A DNA stretch of 7,522 nt. It comes from Nitrososphaerales archaeon TH526 (GTDB taxonomy: Archaea > Thermoproteota > Nitrososphaeria > Nitrososphaerales > Nitrososphaeraceae). The notes beneath the pieces are model-generated. The model did no database searches. It was not told the origin of the DNA and saw nothing but the letters and a program-made list of their open reading frames with translations. Position 1 is the first letter of the stretch. Every line of letters starts with the position of its first letter. Made by a program: the position numbers and the translations under genes. Positions 1 to 5,555 of this stretch are shown here, in pieces. The DNA lies in contig JAATVR010000488.1 in NCBI GenBank assembly GCA_014523665.1, positions 1-7,522 on the forward strand. The letters run 5' to 3'.

Positions 1-32
1 ATCAGAGTTATAAAACCATTAAAAGTTATGCG

Positions 33-39
33 GTATAAC
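33..39 (+). promoter_or_regulatory. Candidate TATA box of the M23 peptidase gene
   Basis: GTATAAC lies 26 to 29 bases ahead of the two possible ATG codons at 62 and 65, the spacing expected of an archaeal TATA box for a leaderless or near-leaderless transcript. A second A/T-rich TTATAAAA at 8-15 is about 50 bases upstream of the start. There is no recognisable ribosome binding site. In such A/T-rich DNA the match is weak evidence. Confidence 0.3.
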
Positions 40-61
40 ATCTTAATAAGAAACAAAAGCT

Positions 62-519
62 ATGATGAGTAAAAGTGCTATTAATAGATATAAACTACCG
101 GTACCGAAAGATCGGCTACAGCGTATCGACAGAACTTCATCACCAGCTCATCAGGGCAATCTTCGAAATGCAATTGACTTCATAGTTGACGAAGAGACAC
201 CTGTTCTTGCTGCAGCCGATGGAATAGTGACTTTCGTCAAAGATGACTCTAATACTGGGGGATCTAATCCAATCTATTGGAGTCTTACGAACTTTATTGT
301 AATCGTGCATTCAAATGGAGATACTCACGATACGATCATTTGAGCTACATGAGTTCAAGAGTGAGGGCTGGTCACAATGTCAGAGCAGAAGAAGAGATAG
401 CTAGGGTCGGCATGACCGGGTATACCTATATGCCACATCTTCACTTTCATGTTTTTGTAGCTACCGGAATTAATGTGTGGACAGACTTTGATACTTTGGA
501 AGTTCAAGATTTTGATTAG
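62..519 (+). pseudogene. M23-family metallopeptidase, single-base frameshift
   Basis: Two overlapping reading frames together spell one M23 (LytM/peptidoglycan endopeptidase-like) domain. The first, from ATG 62 (or 65), carries the first zinc-ligand region as H30 (in PAHQGN) and D39 (in AIDF), followed by the usual VLAAADGIV strand. It shifts frame after about base 321 and reads into a stop at 341-343. The second frame, from about 322 to the TAG at 517-519, carries SRYDHLSY and the HxH zinc motif HLHFH, with histidines at 436-438 and 442-444. One extra base in the codon at 320-321 would give S-N-G-E-Y-S-R-Y and restore about 152 residues. No signal peptide is evident. The family hydrolyses peptide cross-links of murein, which archaea lack, so the native substrate is unknown. 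The lesion may be a true pseudogene mutation or a sequencing error. Confidence 0.75.
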
Positions 520-629
520 TCATTCATAGAAACTTCTTATTGCTAATAATACGTCATCATATATCGTTAAATGGTTGAAATATTCATTTGCTATAATAGG
601 TTACATATAAACATCCGAAATATTGATTT

Positions 630-761
630 TTAGAATCACGAATAATCGCACATATATTAGTTGATGATAAAAGACTTACAATAATATTGACTTTATTTAA
701 GCGTAATAAATTGAAGTCGTATTGTATTTCAACAAAATCTGCTGGTAAAGCTTTTATCTAG
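630..761 (+). pseudogene. Possible receiver-domain (response regulator) remnant
   Basis: One frame from 630 to a TAG at 759-761 reads L-E-S-R-I-I-A-H-I-L-V-D-D-K-R-L-T, then about 27 more residues. The pattern of a hydrophobic strand ending in V-D-D, then L-T-x-x-L-x-x-L, then an A-x-x-F helix is that of beta1 to alpha2 of a CheY-like receiver. No start codon lies in frame, since a TGA occurs at 624-626, and the phosphoacceptor strand is missing because of the TAG. If real, this is the 5' third of a dead regulator. The similarity is short and judged by eye, so chance resemblance is possible. Confidence 0.3.
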
Positions 762-780
762 ATTTTGGATACCAGTCGTT

Positions 781-798
781 TGTGTCAGAAATGACACA
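781..798. repeat. Perfect 7-bp inverted repeat with GAAA loop
   Basis: TGTGTCA (781-787) and TGACACA (792-798) are perfect complements around a GAAA tetraloop. GAAA belongs to the stable GNRA loop class, so a transcript from the + strand would form a compact hairpin. It is the first of a closely spaced series. Confidence 0.6.
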
Positions 799-813
799 TT
801 TAATCATCGCTTT

Positions 814-841
814 AGTTGATGGGAGTCATCCCCCATCAACT
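814..841. terminator. 10-bp hairpin followed by T run
   Basis: AGTTGATGGG (814-823) pairs perfectly with CCCATCAACT (832-841) around an 8-base loop, and 841-844 is TTTT. It resembles an intrinsic terminator for + strand transcription, although archaea depend mainly on T-rich stretches. It could end transcripts of the M23 or receiver-remnant region; an RNA element is the alternative. Confidence 0.4.
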
Positions 842-873
842 TTTGGCAAAGATTCGACGCTAACAACCACAAC

Positions 874-922
874 TCACAAATAATACCAGAAAGTATAACG
901 TTCAATTCTGGTATTTTTGTGA
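874..922. terminator. Long 17-bp hairpin, possible bidirectional terminator
   Basis: Bases 882-891 pair with 906-915, and after one bulged T (881) bases 874-880 pair with 916-922. This gives 17 base pairs around a 14-base loop (892-905) that contains the palindrome AACGTT. The right arm contains TTTTT at 914-918. The structure lies between a + strand remnant and the end of a - strand gene fragment, so a bidirectional terminator is the simplest reading. A small structured RNA or the end of a miniature mobile element is possible. Confidence 0.45.
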
Positions 923-1019
923 TTCATCGGTCTAAACAAGTACCAGCTCAAACATTACGAGTAATAACAATTGAATTAAGCTTCACAATATGACATTAAA
1001 ATGCAAAACAAATAATTCA

Positions 1020-1040
1020 TCTAGTTGTTTGCTAACTAGA
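1020..1040. repeat. 7-bp inverted repeat
   Basis: TCTAGTT (1020-1026) and AACTAGA (1034-1040) are perfect complements around a 7-base loop. The element lies just beyond the 3' end of the - strand dehydrogenase fragment (its stop is at 1057-1059) and may be its transcript end or a protein-binding palindrome. Confidence 0.35.
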
Positions 1041-1056
1041 ATGCTTTTGGTCAGTT

Positions 1057-1335
1057 CTATGTATAAACTTCTCTGACTATTAACTGAAAACTCTGCTGTA
1101 GTTTCTCTTGCTGAATTTTAATAGCTTTTGCTGTATTCGCATTGATTCTTGTAAACTCTTTTGTGTAGTACTTAAGATAGTTCTTGCCCTGGTCGCCTAT
1201 CATGTAGTACAGCTTGCCATCGGGACCGAACGTCATGCGGCCGGAGTTGTGATCGGTGCTACCGGAGAATCCATTGATGAGATCCGCTGGCTCGCCGATC
1301 GTATAGGCGGCCGCGTCGTATGTGAAGCGGTGCAA
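1057..1335 (-). pseudogene. Soluble PQQ glucose dehydrogenase, internal fragment
   Basis: About the first 55 residues match the core of PQQ-dependent soluble aldose dehydrogenase (sGDH/GSDH beta-propeller family), which oxidises glucose-type sugars to lactones in the periplasm or outside the cell. The diagnostic run is PADLINGF, then STDHNSGRM, then GPDGKLYYMIGDQGKNYL. The His of DHxSGR corresponds to the catalytic base His144 of the Acinetobacter enzyme. After GKNYL the similarity stops and a lysine- and glutamine-rich tail of about 35 residues follows. Family members are about 350 to 480 residues, so this is a small internal piece. Upstream of the TTG at 1335 an in-frame TAG lies two codons away, so there is no real start. 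Bases 1201-1320 are 71/120 G+C by hand count, against 20/60 at 1021-1080, suggesting a foreign origin. Confidence 0.7.
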
Positions 1336-1438
1336 GTACTACTCTACAAACCCTTCACTCAATGACGGAGAACACTATACTAATTGCAAATGAAAGGCCG
1401 GTACAAGAACTAATTCATGAGGGGGAGTAATCAAAGAG

Positions 1439-1471
1439 ACACTCTGAATATAGTTTGTTTGTTGAGAGTGT
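1439..1471. promoter_or_regulatory. Response-regulator promoter inside an inverted repeat
   Basis: AATATAG at 1447-1453 is about 31 bases ahead of the ATG at 1481, fitting an archaeal TATA box for a near-leaderless transcript. It is enclosed by the perfect inverted repeat ACACTCT (1439-1445) and AGAGTGT (1465-1471), centred at 1455. A dimeric regulator bound there would cover the TATA box and approach the start of transcription, so this is a candidate repressor operator. Which protein binds is unknown. Confidence 0.4.
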
Positions 1472-1480
1472 GAATCAAAT

Positions 1481-2116
1481 ATGTCCCGTATTACACTAGT
1501 GAGGGCTATGCGTATACTAATTGCTGAAGACGATCTTGATATATCGACTCTCTACAAAAGAGCTTTAGAGAAAAGAAAACATGTTGTTGTTGTCACATCC
1601 ACTGGAGAGGCCTGTCTTCAAGACTATTTTGACACATTGTGTAGGGAGACATCCCCTCGATCTAACTCAGTATCAACGACAACACCTATTGTTAACTTAT
1701 CGTCAACACCTCAAAATATTAAATTTCATAACAAACGGACTATCAGTTTTGATACGGATGTTTCTTCTCCATATGATGTCGTTATTGTTGATTATAAAAT
1801 GCCAGGTATGAACGGTATGGATGTCGCCAAAGAAATACTGGCAGTCAATCCTCATCAAAGAATAATCTTTGCCTCTGCTTATGTCAAAGAAACTTTACAA
1901 GAGTCTGTAAAGCAGCTCAAACAGATAGTAGAGCTAATGCAAAAGCCTTTTACTTTAAGTCAGCTAGTCGACACAGTAGAGGATAAGGAAGTATATGAGG
2001 AGCTCAAGAATCTTAACGTAGATGTCAACCGTATTAGAGCTGCAGAACCCACTCATGAGCTAGTTATAGATCTACTAGAAAGATTAAGAAGAATACAGAA
2101 GAACAGAACATTTTGA
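1481..2116 (+). CDS. Response regulator, receiver domain with long insertion
   Basis: A cytoplasmic two-component response regulator of 211 residues, or 202 if translation starts at the second ATG (1508, residue M10). The receiver runs from about residue 10 to 157. It has the acidic pocket E16-D17-D18, phosphoacceptor D104 in VVIVDYKMPGMNG, the switch Ser S132 with aromatic Y134 in FASAY, and the conserved Lys K155 in MQKPF. In an ordinary receiver the phosphoacceptor lies near residue 54. Here about 45 extra residues rich in Ser, Thr and Asn (about 52-96) separate alpha2 from beta3. The C-terminal 50 residues are helical and charged and carry no DNA-binding domain that I recognise, so the output may be protein-protein. 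The promoter spacing favours ATG 1481, while the domain boundary favours ATG 1508. It converges on the histidine kinase at 2221-3537, a possible but unproven partner. No lesion is seen. Confidence 0.9.
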   Translation: MSRITLVRAMRILIAEDDLDISTLYKRALEKRKHVVVVTSTGEACLQDYFDTLCRETSPRSNSVSTTTPIVNLSSTPQNIKFHNKRTISFDTDVSSPYDVVIVDYKMPGMNGMDVAKEILAVNPHQRIIFASAYVKETLQESVKQLKQIVELMQKPFTLSQLVDTVEDKEVYEELKNLNVDVNRIRAAEPTHELVIDLLERLRRIQKNRTF

Positions 2117-2185
2117 TTTCTATGCTACGCTACATAATTAGATTTAATAGATCATAACAAGTCGATAATGAGAAGATGAATTGAA

Positions 2186-2216
2186 GGGAATAAATTTATA
2201 ACTTTATCCTATTCCC
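2186..2216. terminator. Inverted repeat between convergent genes
   Basis: GGGAATA (2186-2192) and TATTCCC (2210-2216) form a 7-bp stem with an A/T-rich 17-base interior, in the 104-base gap between the convergent response regulator and histidine kinase genes. The position and symmetry suggest a shared bidirectional transcription end. Confidence 0.45.
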
Positions 2217-2220
2217 ATAA

Positions 2221-3537
2221 TCATTTACTTGACGGCAATGTAAACGTAAAAGTGGCTCCTTTTCCATCTCTATTATTTTCAAAAAATATTTTGCCTCCAT
2301 GAGCTTCTATTATACTCTTTGCTATAAATAACCCTAGGCCAGTCCCAATATCTGATTTAGTTGCAAATTTTGAAAATAATTTAGAATGTATTTCTGGATT
2401 TATGCCGCTTCCATCGTCCTTTATTCTAATAAAAACGTACTCGTTCTTCTCTACAGTATTGTTATTGTCAGATGTAAGAGATTCTGTTTTATTTAATGAA
2501 ACAGAGATAACCCCATTTATATCTGAAAACTTAACTGCATTATCAATCAAATTTGATAACACTTGGAAGACTCTTGATTTATCAGCATTAACATAATATT
2601 CAATACCATCATTGTTTTTGTCATTTAGGAATTGAATGGTTAATCCGTTCTGTCCAACCTGGAGATTGGTATTTGATATATCTTTTATCACATTTTTTAT
2701 CTTATCATTTAGATTTATTCTCTCCTTGTTTAATTTTAATGTACCCGTTTCGATTCTTGATACATCAAGAATATTATTTGTAAGGTTCCTAAGCCTAATG
2801 GCATTTCTTCCTAGAGCCTCCAGAGAGTCCTGCGTACTACGATCACTATCATTAACCAATTTATAGTCCTGTTGAAGTAGTTCAATGTATCCAACTATAG
2901 ATTGAATTGGCGTTCTTAACTCATGTGCTGCTATGTTGATAAAATCTTGTTGCATCCTCTCATGAACTTTTAGCTGTTCGTATAGTGCAACTTGTTTCCA
3001 CAAGCTCTCAAAGATTAAAAAGTATGACATAACAGTTGGCTTGCTGTCAGAATAAGTAGCTAATCCTAATGCCTCAACAAAATTTTCCTTTGAATCATCT
3101 TTTTTTTCAAAAACTAGAGATTCTTTTTTATCAACTACCACAATGGTAACTGTATTCACTGGAATTTCCTCAGTGGAGGTATTCATACTGCGGAATTCGA
3201 AATCCATTTTTCTCTTTATCCCTTCTTTGCCTTCCAGCGCCGTCATATTTCCCAGGTTCTTTTCAATCACACGATCAGCTGGAACCAGAATCTTAACATT
3301 TACACCACGTTCTATTGTCCCTTGTTTCAATAATTGAATTATTCCTAAACGCTGTTCACGGAAAAAGGCGTTAATTGTCGGAAGTAATAATAATACTTCA
3401 TGCTTGGCTGATGTTATCAGATTGATAAACAATGTCTGTGTAGTTAAAGGGTCCTGAATTACTTCCGTCTTACCTAGTATATATTCCTCCTCACTTCTAT
3501 TATTCATAGATGTAGGAACGCCAGAAGATATCCCCAA
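2221..3537 (-). CDS. Soluble sensor histidine kinase
   Basis: A 438-residue histidine kinase that would autophosphorylate and pass phosphate to a receiver. Residues about 22-185 form the sensor. The pattern there (TTQTLFINLITSAKHEV, then LLLLPT, then GVNVKILVP) resembles the phospholipase-D-like effector domain seen in TrmB-type regulators and thaumarchaeal kinases; this is judged by eye. A helix at about 180-200 leads to the DHp segment with the phosphorylated His H205 in AAHELRTP. The ATPase domain follows: N box N329 and N333 in SNLIDNAVKFS, G1 box D374-D375-G376-S377-G378, and G2 box GTGLGLFIAKS (398-408). There is no transmembrane segment or signal peptide, so the signal should be cytoplasmic. 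Start ATG 3537 is supported by a TATA-like box; ATG 3507 (M11) is an alternative. It converges on the response regulator at 1481-2116. The gene is intact. Confidence 0.93.
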   Translation of the reverse strand: MGISSGVPTSMNNRSEEEYILGKTEVIQDPLTTQTLFINLITSAKHEVLLLLPTINAFFREQRLGIIQLLKQGTIERGVNVKILVPADRVIEKNLGNMTALEGKEGIKRKMDFEFRSMNTSTEEIPVNTVTIVVVDKKESLVFEKKDDSKENFVEALGLATYSDSKPTVMSYFLIFESLWKQVALYEQLKVHERMQQDFINIAAHELRTPIQSIVGYIELLQQDYKLVNDSDRSTQDSLEALGRNAIRLRNLTNNILDVSRIETGTLKLNKERINLNDKIKNVIKDISNTNLQVGQNGLTIQFLNDKNNDGIEYYVNADKSRVFQVLSNLIDNAVKFSDINGVISVSLNKTESLTSDNNNTVEKNEYVFIRIKDDGSGINPEIHSKLFSKFATKSDIGTGLGLFIAKSIIEAHGGKIFFENNRDGKGATFTFTLPSSK

Positions 3538-3563
3538 GCTATTAATTCAGGGTAGAAGACAAA

Positions 3564-3598
3564 CTATATAAGGGAACTTCGGATTAAGTTTTAAACTT
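3564..3598 (-). promoter_or_regulatory. Histidine kinase promoter with upstream palindrome
   Basis: On the - strand CTTATATAG (3572-3564) is an archaeal TATA-like box about 31 bases from its centre to the ATG at 3537, predicting a very short leader. Just upstream is AAGTTT-T-AAACTT (3586-3598), a perfect 6-bp inverted repeat, and another AACTT at 3575-3579 that pairs with AAGTT at 3586-3590. These repeated arms next to the box are a plausible regulator site. Confidence 0.4.
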
Positions 3599-3634
3599 CC
3601 TTTTGCGTCTATTGCTCAGTGTACATGTAAATAT

Positions 3635-3653
3635 CGGCTGGCTTGACCAACCG
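3635..3653 (-). terminator. Possible terminator of the catalase transcript
   Basis: Read on the - strand, CGGTTGG (3653-3647) pairs with CCAGCCG (3641-3635) around a 5-base loop, with one G-U wobble. It lies about 80 bases past the catalase stop codon and ahead of the kinase promoter, and an A/T-rich stretch follows it. It is short, so confidence is low. Confidence 0.3.
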
Positions 3654-3731
3654 GCAATCGTTTTATTCATTTGTTAATAAATTTAAAAATATGGTCCAGA
3701 ATATTTAAGTCGATTTTGTTACTATCTCTTC

Positions 3732-4619
3732 CTACCCAGCTATCTGTACCTGTTGTGCCAACTTCTTTAACTCTGTATCCAATCCAGGAGAGAACTCTGG
3801 TGGAGATTCAGGGAACAGTGGGATTTCAGCGCCTTCTGGAAATCCATCAATTACTTCAAGAGTGCCTCCATCATCGAATGGCGAATCTCCTTTGAATATC
3901 TTTGCCATTCCATTCGTTTCTCCGTTGTTTGCAAATGTCCACATTATATTATGCAAATTCTTTCTCTCCAAATCTTTAACCTCTGGCATCTTATCCGTAT
4001 TTATTCGAGGAACGGGTAACGCTTTTCCCCAGTTAACGCCTAGAGTTTCGAGGGCTTTGGCAAATACCTTTTCATGAACTAGGTCTCGTACAATCAAATA
4101 AGATACTGTAGCTCGAAATGCTTTGTTACTGCACATCTCATATAGTCTACACTTTTGTAGTCTACCTGTTGCTTCAAGCATCAAATTATATAGCATATTC
4201 AATACAAGATTTCCACTATCATATACATATGATGCTGACCATGGATTTCCCGCAGCATCAACTGGTCTAGCACTCTGTACTGCAACTAGGAAGTGATGAA
4301 TATTTGGTGAGTCAAGAGCTACTGATAGTGGTATATCATCTGGCTGACTAAACTGATTGGATGCCCCATCAAGTAGCATGTTAATAGTATTGGTAATTTG
4401 TTCAACATGCCCCATTTCCTCGGTTGCTATACATCTCAACAGATCTTAATATGGCGTTGCATCACCTCGAAAGTTCATATTCTGAAAAAAGTATTGCATC
4501 ATGGTTCTCATTTCTCCAAACTGCCCTCCTAAGCCTTCTTGCAATGCTTGAGCAGCTTTTGGATCAGGTCGGTCTGCAGGAGGTATTGGATGTGGAATTC
4601 TTTTTAGTGAGAGAAACAT
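3732..4619 (-). pseudogene. Manganese catalase with one in-frame stop codon
   Basis: Reads as a full-length non-haem manganese catalase (295 sense codons plus the lesion, normal for the family), which disproportionates hydrogen peroxide at a di-manganese centre in a four-helix bundle. From ATG 4619 the frame is open through FLSLKRIPHPIPP and GGQFGEMRTMMQYFF to T-P-Y57, then TAA at 4448-4446 (codon 58). It resumes without frame change as DLLRCIATEEMGHVE and runs to TAG at 3734-3732. All five expected metal ligands are present: E36, E68, H71 (ExxH), E149 (in NLMLEATG) and H182 (in DLVHEKVF). The spacing matches the Lactobacillus plantarum enzyme (35, 66, 69, 148, 181). The TTG at 4439 could start a 235-residue downstream product lacking E36, probably inactive. 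One base change (AAA to TAA, Lys expected) explains the lesion, so either recent inactivation or a base-call error is likely. A ribbon-helix-helix gene lies upstream on the same strand. Confidence 0.9.
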
Positions 4620-4659
4620 GTTTCTACATTCATCGATAATCTAACATACTACTTAATAA

Positions 4660-4827
4660 TTACATCTGGCATTCATGACGGGGAAACCAGAAGTCACCAC
4701 ATTCATTGACTTGCGATATAACTTGGTTCTTCTCATAGCTCCCAGCAAACACTTGATGTGCAAATGTAAACAACATAGTTGCCATTAAGAGTGCAGTTAC
4801 TCCAAATGCAGCTAACGCTCCATACGA
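4660..4827 (-). pseudogene. Small exported Cys-containing protein, start lost
   Basis: Immediately after the TAA of the upstream regulator, and in the same frame, 55 codons read S-Y-G-A-L-A-A-F-G-V-T-A-L-L-M-A-T-M-L, then HQVFAGSYEKNQ, ending NECGDFWFPRHECQM before TAA (4662-4660). The hydrophobic stretch followed by V-F-A and G-S-Y-E-K is a good Sec signal peptide with cleavage after VFA. From memory, Nitrosocosmicus-type genomes carry many small secreted proteins that begin with Met, Lys or Asn, then xYGALAxFGV and continue with EKNQAxSQVN-x-C-G. Those are longer, so this copy lacks its start codon and probably its 3' part. Internal ATG codons within the signal peptide would give a poor signal. 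The mature part has two cysteines. I infer a decayed family member; the function of the family is unknown. Confidence 0.5.
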
Positions 4828-5421
4828 TTACTGTTCAAGCTTGATAATAACAGTATTCTCTGTAACACCACAGGATGATTTTGCTTCAAATGCTATTTCC
4901 AATAGATATCTAGATATTTCCTTAATTAAGTGTGAATACTTTAATTCCATGTCATGCTCGATAATAATATTACAGCTATCCCCATTGATTTCACACCTAT
5001 AGGGCATCTGTGCTATTCTTAACCAAGTTTCTGCAATGTCTGAAAGGGAAGCAAGCGTAAACCCTCCCCGAAGAAATAGGTTCATATCTACAAGGTCATT
5101 CTTTGCTGTATCCCGGGCTAGCTCATTTAGTTCATCTTCTGTGAGTTCAAAAATTAACCTAATTAGAAATGATTTTGGCAGGTAGTATAGCCTAGCACGC
5201 GCAGCTCTACTGTGCAAATCTAGATATGCTTTGATTATTTGGTTGACCAGTGTATTAGGAGTAATATTTTTAGTTTCAGATACCTTACGTAATGTGTTTA
5301 ACTTTTCACTTGGTAATCGGAAAGTAACACCAGTAGTTGACGACTTTGGAATCTTAACTGACTTCAAAGTGAATAGATTAATGCTTGAGCCATATTTATG
5401 CATAATTGTGTAAGTAGGCAT
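4828..5421 (-). CDS. Ribbon-helix-helix transcriptional regulator
   Basis: A cytoplasmic 197-residue protein. Residues about 30-71 (TGVTFRLPSEKLNTLRKVSE, then KNITPNTLVNQIIKAYLDLH) have the signature of a ribbon-helix-helix DNA-binding domain: a beta strand with alternating polar residues, a first helix, an N-T turn and a second amphipathic helix. Such proteins bind palindromic operators as dimers. Residues about 80-197 form a mostly helical domain with a final strand (ENTVIIKLEQ), which I do not recognise as a named family; it may bind a ligand or mediate oligomerisation. Start ATG 5421 gives the full length, and ATG 5403 (M7) would keep the domain intact. It lies upstream of the exported-protein remnant and the catalase on the same strand, so it could regulate them or be co-transcribed. 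A near-palindrome at 5524-5541 is upstream of its start. No lesion is seen. Confidence 0.8.
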   Translation of the reverse strand: MPTYTIMHKYGSSINLFTLKSVKIPKSSTTGVTFRLPSEKLNTLRKVSETKNITPNTLVNQIIKAYLDLHSRAARARLYYLPKSFLIRLIFELTEDELNELARDTAKNDLVDMNLFLRGGFTLASLSDIAETWLRIAQMPYRCEINGDSCNIIIEHDMELKYSHLIKEISRYLLEIAFEAKSSCGVTENTVIIKLEQ

Positions 5422-5523
5422 TCTGATAGAAAAGTATTAACTCTATTGTAGATAATTCATCAGTTCTGTTTCCTTCACCCATTTCATTCTTACATATAGT
5501 GTAAAATTATCACATATCTAAAA

Positions 5524-5541
5524 GGTACAAGTCTTGTTACC
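5524..5541. promoter_or_regulatory. Near-palindromic candidate operator
   Basis: GGTACAAG-T-CTTGTTACC is an almost perfect palindrome (GGTA and CAAG mirrored by CTTG and TACC with one extra T). It lies upstream of the ribbon-helix-helix gene (start 5421) and 15 bases ahead of ATG 5556 on the other strand. Ribbon-helix-helix proteins usually bind such sites, so autoregulation is a reasonable inference. Confidence 0.25.
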
Positions 5542-5555
5542 TATAAAGAGCAAGT

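Larger units (their letters stand above)
520..1056. other. Gene-poor stretch with a receiver remnant and hairpins
   Basis: No intact gene is visible on either strand. The left part (about 630-761) reads as a short stretch resembling the start of a response-regulator receiver domain. The right part holds four inverted repeats: 781-798, 814-841, 874-922 and 1020-1040. No tRNA- or rRNA-like sequence was seen. The stretch separates the broken M23 gene from the glucose dehydrogenase fragment on the other strand, so it is a region where transcripts from both sides could end. Confidence 0.6.

Noticed and set aside
1108..1365. + strand open frame of 85 codons
   Set aside because: It is the antisense shadow of the glucose dehydrogenase fragment, whose - strand translation has clear family motifs.
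3622..3631. Palindrome TACATGTA upstream of the kinase gene
   Set aside because: Eight-base palindromes of this composition are common by chance and it sits too far from the promoter elements to interpret.
4439..4448. Recoding of the catalase stop codon, for example as pyrrolysine
   Set aside because: The codon is TAA, whereas pyrrolysine uses TAG and selenocysteine TGA; no recoding structure is evident.
4424..4639. + strand open frame of 71 codons
   Set aside because: Antisense to the N-terminal part of the manganese catalase, which has clear motifs on the - strand.
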